Source: Chloroflexota bacterium (GTDB lineage Bacteria; Chloroflexota; Anaerolineae; Anaerolineales; UBA11858). From it: DNA of 34,720 nucleotides. This document shows, one piece after another, positions 15,480 through 22,110 of this stretch; the stretch's first letter is position 1; every line of letters begins with the position of its first letter. Both the position numbers and the translations under genes were made by a program. The stretch spans positions 1 to 34,720 of the forward strand of contig JAUWCZ010000013.1 in the NCBI GenBank assembly GCA_030609055.1, in the 5' to 3' direction. The notes under the pieces are model-generated. The model worked only from the letters and a program-made list of their open reading frames with translations, was not told where the DNA came from and made no database searches.

Positions 15480-16279
15480 ATGAAGGCCATTCTGCGTATC
15501 CCAGGGATGGAGAAAAATCTGAATCATCGAGGACAGGCGATGGCAGAATTTATGCTCGCCTTTCCCATTTTGCTATTTGTTCTATTCGGAATCATTGAAT
15601 TCGGACGCCTGAAATTCGCCTGGATGGCGGTCCAAAATTCTGCCCGTTTCGATATCAGGTTCGCTGTGACCGGTGAATTCAACGAAGTGTATTGTGTCGA
15701 GGCCGACAACAATTTAGGATCTGATCATATCAAAGCAGATGTATTCGGAGGAGATCCACAGGACTGTCTCATTCCCGATGAATACACTGGAACGGACGCC
15801 AATGCAAAGGAACGGGAGTTGATTGACCTGGCTCGCCTATTTCCATCCGGGATGCGGCATTCGGCGGGGGATCCGGCTTGTGGCTTAACCCAGTGGTAGC
15901 TGGTGATTATGAATAATTTTTATCCAGTCATGATTCCACTCATATTGCTCAGACCAGCCTTAAAGGTTGTTTCCACGCTACGGTCTGCAGCAATCGTCAG
16001 AATCAGTTTGCGGTAGATTACAACAACCACGCGATCCCACTCAGCGTAGAAAACCTTAACAGCGAGTTAGTGGATGATGCAGGAGGTCCCGGAGACCGGG
16101 TCAAAGTCAATATTGAGCATCAGCATCCCATGTTCCTTCCCCTGTTGAGCAATATCTTGTCATCTGTCCCTCTCAGTGCGGAACGGGATGGGATTGTAGA
16201 AATAACCCGGACTTCCCGGGTCATTGGTGTTTCCGGTCCCATATTGTCAACCGACCTGGACGCCATCTCCTTAAACTGA
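15480..16279 (+). pseudogene. Broken TadE-stalk protein (copy 2)
   Basis: The N-terminus is intact and close to the other copies (GQAMAEFMLAFPILLFVLFG, then FAVTGEFNEVYC and GGDPQDCLIPDEYTG). Near 15840-15842 one T is missing from a T run, which shifts the frame after LARLF. The homologous reading continues in the new frame (SIRDAAFGGGSGLWL), meets a stop TAA at 15914-15916 where the paralogues have Gln-Tyr, and then goes on (CSNRQNQFAVDYNN, DDAGGPGDRVKV, RTSRVIGVSGPIL). A further frameshift near 16250 moves into a frame reading PTWTPSP and TAA at 16272-16274. The stalk and both later domains are missing. At least three lesions argue for real decay rather than one sequence error. Confidence 0.85.
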
Positions 16280-16299
16280 TAGAGAATTCAAATTTGGTT

Positions 16300-16326
16300 A
16301 AATGCCCTCGGAAGAGGGCATTTTTT
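16300..16326 (+). terminator. Terminator after the broken TadE copy 2
   Basis: AAATGCCCTC-GGAA-GAGGGCATTTTTT is nearly identical to the stem that ends copy 1, so the whole unit from gene to terminator was duplicated. Confidence 0.9.
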
Positions 16327-16511
16327 AATGATTTGGGTGAAATAAAGGACTTAAAGCAAAGCTATCGTAATTTGAATTAATAATCAGATTATATTCTCCT
16401 TTATTTATATCCTAACAGGAGTGATAACTCTTTAAGCTGGGGAATAGAGGGATAAAACCCCTTACCGAAGGCAAAAAATCATCAGTTAACAGGGTTGATA
16501 GTTTTCGAGGG

Positions 16512-16539
16512 TTGACCAGTATGTCCATAATGCTACACT
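16512..16539 (+). promoter_or_regulatory. Promoter of the small partner protein, copy B
   Basis: TTGACC (16512-16517), a 16-base spacer and TACACT (16534-16539) match the placement before copy A. The preceding 185 bases hold no gene. Confidence 0.6.
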
Positions 16540-16614
16540 AATTCCATAAAGCTAGACTGGAAATGAATTTATTCAATCCAACTGACTAACTTCTGGCAGA
16601 CGAGGAAATACCTC

Positions 16615-17004
16615 ATGACAAAACAAAAACGAACCCGATATCGAGTACTTGGATTAATTTCGTTATCTTTGATCATTGCCGCGGCCAGCTATGGATTTGC
16701 TGCCGTGAATAGCAATCAGACTAGCACTGGGATTATCGGTGCTGAATACGGGGTCAAATCCTCTTATGTTGTCTCCAAGATCCGTTATACCCTGGATATC
16801 GATACCCCCACCACTTTCACGGCTGTGGATTTTGAAATAGACCAGGAAGACGCTGCGGTTATTGCCGGAGTCTCCGCCACAAAAAAGGGACCAATAATCT
16901 GGGCCGATGCATGTGAAAAATCTGTCACAAAATGGACCTGTACTTTTGATAAAAGTATTGATGTGCTGGCAGCTGATTGGCTGTTTGTTTCATCAAGAGA
17001 TTAG
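16615..17004 (+). CDS. Small secreted partner protein, copy B
   Basis: A 129-residue paralogue of the gene at 15000, with the same plan: basic start MTKQKRTRYR, signal segment LGLISLSLIIAAASYGFAA, YGVKSSYVVSKIRYTLDI, and one Cys pair near the end (CEKSVTKWTC), closing with DVLAADWLFVSS. ATG 16615 has GAGGAAAT upstream. It lies 12 bases before the third TadE-stalk gene with no terminator between, so these two are likely co-expressed. The small protein may be a subunit or chaperone of the stalk protein; the evidence is only linkage and shared duplication. Confidence 0.78.
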   Translation: MTKQKRTRYRVLGLISLSLIIAAASYGFAAVNSNQTSTGIIGAEYGVKSSYVVSKIRYTLDIDTPTTFTAVDFEIDQEDAAVIAGVSATKKGPIIWADACEKSVTKWTCTFDKSIDVLAADWLFVSSRD

Positions 17005-17016
17005 GACAGGAATTTG

Positions 17017-19152
17017 ATGAACGCTATAGGCAGCAAAGGTTTTTTGACAAAATCAAGGAGAAATCTTGGCCAGTCAATGGTTGAGTTTATGCTCGCTCTG
17101 CCGATTTTGTTATTTGTTATTTTTGGAATTATCGAGTTTGCCCGACTGACATTTGCCTGGATGGCTGTCCAAAATTCCGCCCGTTTTGGGATCCGTTATG
17201 CAGTGACTGGAGAGTTTAATGAAGTCTATTGCGTTCAGGCAGGCAATTATCTGGGCGCTGATCATACAGATGCAGACATATTTGGTGGGGATCCTCAGGA
17301 TTGCCTGATACCGAATGATTATACAGGATTAGACGCCCATGATCTTGAAAGGCAGTTAATTGATCATGCTCGTTTGTTTTCTATTCAGGATGCTACTTCT
17401 GGCGGGGGTGCAGGACTCTGGCTGGATCCGGCTGTATACGGGGATTATGCCCAGTATCTCTCCCTGCATGACTCAGCCCAAATTGGTCAGGTAGATGAAG
17501 GTGGATTTTTCCATGTCACCATTTGCAGCAACCGAGAAAATCAGTACGCAGTAGATTATAACAATTATGCGATTCCTCTCTGTCTTGATACTATAGGATC
17601 ACAATTGATGGATGACGCTGGGGGACCCGGAGATCGTGTGAAAGTGCGTGTTGATCATCAGCACCCGCTGTTCCTTCCCATATTAAGCAATATATGGCCT
17701 ACTGTCAATCTCAACGCGGAGCGAGACGGCATTGTGGAACGCTTCCGCGTATCCCGTGTATTGGGTGTTTCCGGTCCTATCCTATCCGCGCCAACCTGGA
17801 CAATGACCCCAACTATTACCGATACACCGACCATAACACCGTCACCTACACCGACGCTTACCTCGACTCCTACCAACACACCGATACCTGTGCAATGTGA
17901 TCAGATTGAAGTAGTAAATAGTTATGCAGGACACTGGATGTCCGGATATTATATTAACTCGGTCACCATCCGCAACAATAACCCGGTGCCTATTCATTTA
18001 TATAATGTCAACCAGGTGTGGGAGAAGACCGATCCCGGTCGATCGGTCTGGGCCACCATGTTTGATACCAGCGGTTGGGCTTTGCTCTATGATGATGTGC
18101 CAGATACCTTGTGGACACCCGCTGCGCCAATTACATTAGGCGCTGGAGGACAAGGTCAATATATCGCTTTGTTCTTACTGCAAAATGTCCCCTTGACTGG
18201 ACTACTTTCGGCAGACCTGGAATTTGATGACGGGTGTCATAAAGGTGCTTCTGTAGATATTGCAACACCGACACTGACCCCAACGCCGTCCTGCGACCTT
18301 TATACCTTAAGCGGATTTGACTTTCATAATAGTCATCAGCAGGAGATTATGGTCACCAATGGAGACTCGTGGGGTGATACCAGGGTAACCCGCATCCGCT
18401 TCGATTGGACTTATACTCAACAATGGGGAGCAGATAATGATTGGGAACCTTTGTACTTGGACTGGATGACCTGGAATGGGGCCGATGCCTGGGGTTGGGG
18501 GGATACTGGATCACCAGGCGCGGGAGAAGACCATCTTTCGTGGACGGATACCAACTTTGATTCTGCAATTTCCTGGACCGGTCCGCTCCAGTTTAATCAC
18601 GGGAATGCCTATGCTCTCCGATTTGACTTTGATGGAGCTCCGGGATCTGGATCCTTACCAAATGTCCATGCCGAAGATTTTGGATTAATCATTGATTTTG
18701 AAAATGGGTGTCAGATTAATCAGCCATCCATCCATAAAGACGTTGTGACCTGGACGCCTACTGCAACCCCATTGCCGTCAAATACCCCCACGCCGACTGC
18801 TACTGGAACTGCTACTCCTACACCGATTCCTCCAACCAGTACATCTTTGCCAACCATTACCCCCATACCGAGTGATACCCCAATTCCGAGTAATACTCCA
18901 AACTGGACTGCGACAAATACCTATACTCCAGCACCCACCAGTACACCGACGGATGGATTCACACCGCTGCCGACTAATACACTTGTACCATCCACAGCGA
19001 CCCAAGCCCCGAGCCCAACTACTGCATCTAGTCCTACGCCATCAAATACTGTTCCGCCGCCAACGGCTACACCTATTCCAACCTGGACACCAGCCTGCGG
19101 TTGGGATCATCCTGAATTCCCCTGTCAACCAACCTGGACTCCCGGTCCCTAA
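17017..19152 (+). CDS. TadE-type protein with two outer domains and a long Thr/Pro stalk (copy 3)
   Basis: A 711-residue intact paralogue of copy 1. The N-terminal prepilin-like segment is GQSMVEFMLALPILLFVIFG. The conserved TadE domain follows (AVTGEFNEVYC, GGDPQDCLIPND, DDAGGPGDRVKVRV). There are two globular domains after Thr/Pro linkers (from VQCDQIEVVN and CDLYTLSGFDF, the latter ending DFGLIIDFENGCQI). A Thr/Pro stalk of about 110 residues ends in the cap CGWDHPEFPCQPTW. The membrane segment and cap are the best conserved parts, the middle domains much less, as expected for surface proteins under diversifying pressure. ATG 17017 has AGGA six bases upstream; a TTG one codon earlier is also open. 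Confidence 0.84.
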   Translation: MNAIGSKGFLTKSRRNLGQSMVEFMLALPILLFVIFGIIEFARLTFAWMAVQNSARFGIRYAVTGEFNEVYCVQAGNYLGADHTDADIFGGDPQDCLIPNDYTGLDAHDLERQLIDHARLFSIQDATSGGGAGLWLDPAVYGDYAQYLSLHDSAQIGQVDEGGFFHVTICSNRENQYAVDYNNYAIPLCLDTIGSQLMDDAGGPGDRVKVRVDHQHPLFLPILSNIWPTVNLNAERDGIVERFRVSRVLGVSGPILSAPTWTMTPTITDTPTITPSPTPTLTSTPTNTPIPVQCDQIEVVNSYAGHWMSGYYINSVTIRNNNPVPIHLYNVNQVWEKTDPGRSVWATMFDTSGWALLYDDVPDTLWTPAAPITLGAGGQGQYIALFLLQNVPLTGLLSADLEFDDGCHKGASVDIATPTLTPTPSCDLYTLSGFDFHNSHQQEIMVTNGDSWGDTRVTRIRFDWTYTQQWGADNDWEPLYLDWMTWNGADAWGWGDTGSPGAGEDHLSWTDTNFDSAISWTGPLQFNHGNAYALRFDFDGAPGSGSLPNVHAEDFGLIIDFENGCQINQPSIHKDVVTWTPTATPLPSNTPTPTATGTATPTPIPPTSTSLPTITPIPSDTPIPSNTPNWTATNTYTPAPTSTPTDGFTPLPTNTLVPSTATQAPSPTTASSPTPSNTVPPPTATPIPTWTPACGWDHPEFPCQPTWTPGP

Positions 19153-19187
19153 CGCGACGAGAGTGGAGAAATAAATACACAGATATA

Positions 19188-19217
19188 AGTGCCCTCAGAA
19201 GAGGGCACTTATTTTTT
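19188..19217 (+). terminator. Terminator after TadE-stalk copy 3
   Basis: AAGTGCCCTC-AGAA-GAGGGCACTT is followed by ATTTTTT. It is the third version of the same terminator. Confidence 0.9.
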
Positions 19218-19230
19218 ATCTGAGTGATGA

Positions 19231-19338
19231 ATTTGTGAGGTAGGGGATGATGTTCTCATCGGTGGCCCAGGAAACAAGGATATCTGTGACGGCGGACCGG
19301 GGAATGATACTTACTACACTTGCGAAACCGAATTGTAG
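19231..19338 (+). pseudogene. Remnant of an RTX-like repeat protein
   Basis: A startless open frame of 35 codons ends at TAG 19336-19338 and reads GDDVLIGGPGNKDICDGGPG then NDTYYTCETEL. The GGPGND units are those of hemolysin-type calcium-binding repeats, with Cys residues and an acidic end as in the last repeat of such proteins. A stop lies just upstream at 19228, so the rest of the gene is gone. It is followed by a real-looking terminator. Confidence 0.55.
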
Positions 19339-19395
19339 GATACGCCAAATCCCCAGCGTAAACAAAAACAAACTCTTGTGAGATACTCTCATGAG

Positions 19396-19427
19396 CCACT
19401 TATTTTCGAATAAGTGGTTGTTTTATT
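19396..19427 (+). terminator. Terminator with TTCG tetraloop, orphaned
   Basis: CCACTTATT-TTCG-AATAAGTGG is a perfect nine-base-pair stem with the stable UUCG loop, followed by TTGTTTTATTT. The only thing it could have served is the RTX-like remnant upstream. Confidence 0.8.
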
Positions 19428-19689
19428 TAATTGCAATTGGTAATGATTTCGTGGGAGCAATCACGTTAAGAGACTTTCCTCCAGCCCATCAATTATAAAA
19501 TTAAATAATAGATATAAGAGATACTTATAAGCTTTGGCTGTCATAAGGTTACAATTGTCATATGACACATCTGTTTGGAATTATTACAATTAGCACTGAA
19601 ATATTTTTTAGAGTTCGGCTTCACTTAATGGCAGCCGGACTCCCTTAGTGTATTTATTGAATAGTAGTTGGTTAGTCAAAGGAGAGAGG
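19428..19689 (+). promoter_or_regulatory. Regulatory region of the decahaem lipoprotein
   Basis: No gene is present. TGTCATA (19539-19545) and GTTACAATTG (19548-19557, containing a TACAAT -10) are followed by the perfect palindrome TGTCATATGACA (19556-19567). There is no good -35, which would fit a promoter that needs an activator. The first two elements also occur before the bc-complex operon. The leader to ATG 19690 would be about 130 bases. Confidence 0.45.
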
Positions 19690-21825
19690 ATGAAAAAATA
19701 TTTAATCATCGTATTCGCAATGCTGCTCGCTGTTGTAATCCTTTCTGGTTGCGGCACTTCGGCTGAACCGGGTACGGGGGCTGATTGCCCGGACTGTCCT
19801 GAATGTCCAGAACCCGACTGTACTGAGCCTCTAGGTGGGGATGTTCCCTTTGAACAAGCCTGGGCTGGTTCCGGTCATGCGGACAGTACAGCAGAGGCTT
19901 TCCGTCACTGGGATGAGGAAGATGACGGTCTGATGTCGGCTAGCTGTGTGAAGTGCCATAGCACTGCCGGTTATGTTGATTTCCACGGTGGAGATGGAAC
20001 GGAAGCAGGATCCATAGAAAATGAAGTAGTCGCCCTGGAAGTAACGGGAGTTAAATGCGCTGCCTGCCACAATCCAGAAGTAGTAAAGAAAGACAGCGTC
20101 GTCATGCCTTCTGGGATGGAACTTACCGGATTGGGAGATGAGGCTCGCTGCATGGAATGCCATCAGGGACGTGAATCCATGGTTAGCGTGAATGCCAAGA
20201 TCCTTGAAACTACCGGTGTTGAAGAGCTAAAGGATGTGGATCTAGACGCAGTTACAGAAGGATTAGGATTTAGGAATGTCCATTACTATGCTGCGGCAGC
20301 TTCGAAATATGGCACCCTGGCAAAGGGCGGCTATGAATACGCTGGTAAAACCTATGATGGGAATTTTGCCCACGTAGATTCATATGATACCTGCATTGAA
20401 TGCCACAGTCCGCACACCCTGGAAGTGCAAGTTGAAGGTTGTGTAGATTGTCATGGGGAAGGTGAGCCCGCAAGCTTTAGGATGGAGGGATCGGCGGTTG
20501 ATTATGATGGCGACGCTGATCTTGAGGAAGGAATTGCCTCAGAAATTGCCGGTCTCCAGGAGATTCTAGTGGGTGCTTTGTCTGCTTACACAACGGATAC
20601 AGTTGGTACACCAATTGTATATAATAGTCACGCATATCCCTACTTCTTCGTTGACACCGATGGAGATGGCGCGGCTGGAGAAGAAGAATCAGTTCGCGAC
20701 AATGGTTATGCTACCTGGACTCCGAGGTTGCTTCAGGCCGCCTACAATTATCAGGTCTCTTTGAAAGACCCCGGCGGATTTGCACACGGTGGGAAATACA
20801 TCATTCAGTTGCTGTATGACTCCATTGAAGACCTTGACGCTTCCCTCGTAGAAGGGTTAGCGCGCGATGACCACGGTCACTTTGCTGGGTCGGCAGAAGC
20901 ATTCCGACACTGGGATGAAGACGGAGCAGTGGATTGGGATTGCAGCCGCTGCCACAGTGCAGGAGGCCTGCCGCTCTATCTCAGCGAATCAAAAGCTGAA
21001 ATCGCTCAGCCACTCTCCAATGGTTTACAATGTGAAACCTGCCATGGCGGTGAAGAATGGCCAGCTCGGTTTGAAGTATCATCGGTAACTTTCCCCAGTG
21101 GAGCTAAAGTTGCTGTGGGTGAAGAGGATGAATCCGGTCTGTGCATGTCCTGTCACCAGGGCAGGAGTTCTACTGTGGATGTTGATGCTGATTTAGCGGA
21201 AGCAGCGGCCGAGGGCGAGGATCTTGGCTTTATCAATATTCACTACTTCGCTGCTGGCGCTTCACGATTTGGAACTGAAGTGCAAGGCGGGTATGAATTT
21301 GCCGACAAGAGCTATGTCGGTTACTTTAAGCATGCTGAGGGATTTGCGTCCTGCACTGACTGCCATGATGCCCATGAACTGGAAGTGAGGACAGCAGTTT
21401 GCTTCACCTGCCACGCAGGAGCAGATGATGTCCAAGACATCCGCATGTCCGAAGTTGATTATGACGGTGATGGAGACACAGAAGAAGGAATCGCCGGAGA
21501 AATCGAAACACTACGGGAAGCACTGTACGATGCGATCCAGGCTTACGCCGCCAACACGGTAGGAACAGGAGTCGTCTATGACTCCCATGCCTATCCATAC
21601 TTCTTTACTGACAGTGATGGCGATGGTGAGGTTGGTCCGGGTGAGGCGATTTATCCAAATGCATACGACAGTTGGACACCGACTTTAGTGAAATCGGCTT
21701 ATAACTATCAGTATGCTGCTAAGGATCCGGGCGGCTTTGCTCATAACGGGAAATATATCATCCAGCTCTTGATCGACAGCATCGAGACGATGGGTGGTAG
21801 TGTGAGTGGATACTCACGACCCTAA
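19690..21825 (+). CDS. Decahaem c-type cytochrome lipoprotein with two pentahaem halves
   Basis: A 711-residue exported protein. The signal ends in the lipobox ILSGC, with Cys21 as lipid site, followed by a Cys-rich linker (Cys33, 36, 39 and 44). Ten CXXCH haem sites are at 86, 123, 154, 235, 251 and again at 418, 448, 485, 555, 571 (first Cys). The two halves (about 60-385 and 397-711) repeat in order, with shared AFRHWDE, CHQGR, GGYE(Y/F)A, NSHAYPYFF/DSHAYPYFF and DPGGFAH(G/N)GKYIIQLL. Acidic loops such as DTDGDGAAGEE and DSDGDGEVG look able to bind calcium. It is likely attached to the outer face of the membrane and could pass electrons onward, for example to an external acceptor; the acceptor is unknown. 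ATG 19690 has AAAGGAGAG before it. Confidence 0.88.
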   Translation: MKKYLIIVFAMLLAVVILSGCGTSAEPGTGADCPDCPECPEPDCTEPLGGDVPFEQAWAGSGHADSTAEAFRHWDEEDDGLMSASCVKCHSTAGYVDFHGGDGTEAGSIENEVVALEVTGVKCAACHNPEVVKKDSVVMPSGMELTGLGDEARCMECHQGRESMVSVNAKILETTGVEELKDVDLDAVTEGLGFRNVHYYAAAASKYGTLAKGGYEYAGKTYDGNFAHVDSYDTCIECHSPHTLEVQVEGCVDCHGEGEPASFRMEGSAVDYDGDADLEEGIASEIAGLQEILVGALSAYTTDTVGTPIVYNSHAYPYFFVDTDGDGAAGEEESVRDNGYATWTPRLLQAAYNYQVSLKDPGGFAHGGKYIIQLLYDSIEDLDASLVEGLARDDHGHFAGSAEAFRHWDEDGAVDWDCSRCHSAGGLPLYLSESKAEIAQPLSNGLQCETCHGGEEWPARFEVSSVTFPSGAKVAVGEEDESGLCMSCHQGRSSTVDVDADLAEAAAEGEDLGFINIHYFAAGASRFGTEVQGGYEFADKSYVGYFKHAEGFASCTDCHDAHELEVRTAVCFTCHAGADDVQDIRMSEVDYDGDGDTEEGIAGEIETLREALYDAIQAYAANTVGTGVVYDSHAYPYFFTDSDGDGEVGPGEAIYPNAYDSWTPTLVKSAYNYQYAAKDPGGFAHNGKYIIQLLIDSIETMGGSVSGYSRP

Positions 21826-21849
21826 ATAGAGCATCTTCAACGTGTATCA

Positions 21850-21886
21850 AAAGACCGGATACGATCTAGTATCCGGTCTTTTTTTG
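21850..21886 (+). terminator. Terminator after the decahaem gene
   Basis: AAAGACCGGATAC and GTATCCGGTCTTT form a 13-base-pair stem with loop GATCTA, followed by a T run. Confidence 0.93.
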
Positions 21887-22041
21887 TTTTCCGATCTGAA
21901 ACCGGTTGATTGGTAGATGATCGATCAGGAACACTAGTTTTTACTCTACCCGGGGTCAAAAGCTACCTGCCTGACCTTGGTGCAGAGAGGTGGGTACTGA
22001 AATCGGGATTTCCTTTGTTGAGATCTCAGGAATTAGTGTGA

Positions 22042-22079
22042 CAAAAAAGCACACCAGGTGTTGAGCATCCGGTGTGCTT
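22042..22079 (-). terminator. Terminator of the bc-complex operon
   Basis: On the minus strand AAGCACACC and GGTGTGCTT pair and are followed by TTTT. It lies 32 bases after the stop of the subunit IV fusion. Confidence 0.85.
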
Positions 22080-22110
22080 GTGAAGTTATTAGATTGGAAT
22101 ATATAGTGGA

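Larger units (their letters stand above)
14880..19217 (+). repeat. Tandem duplication of partner-gene plus TadE-stalk unit
   Basis: Two units follow each other: promoter, small secreted gene, TadE-stalk gene and GCCCTC/GAGGGC terminator. The first (14880-16326) holds the broken TadE copy; the second (about 16480-19217) is intact. The gene at 12584 shares the TadE part and the terminator but has no partner gene. The order suggests two rounds of copying. Confidence 0.75.
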
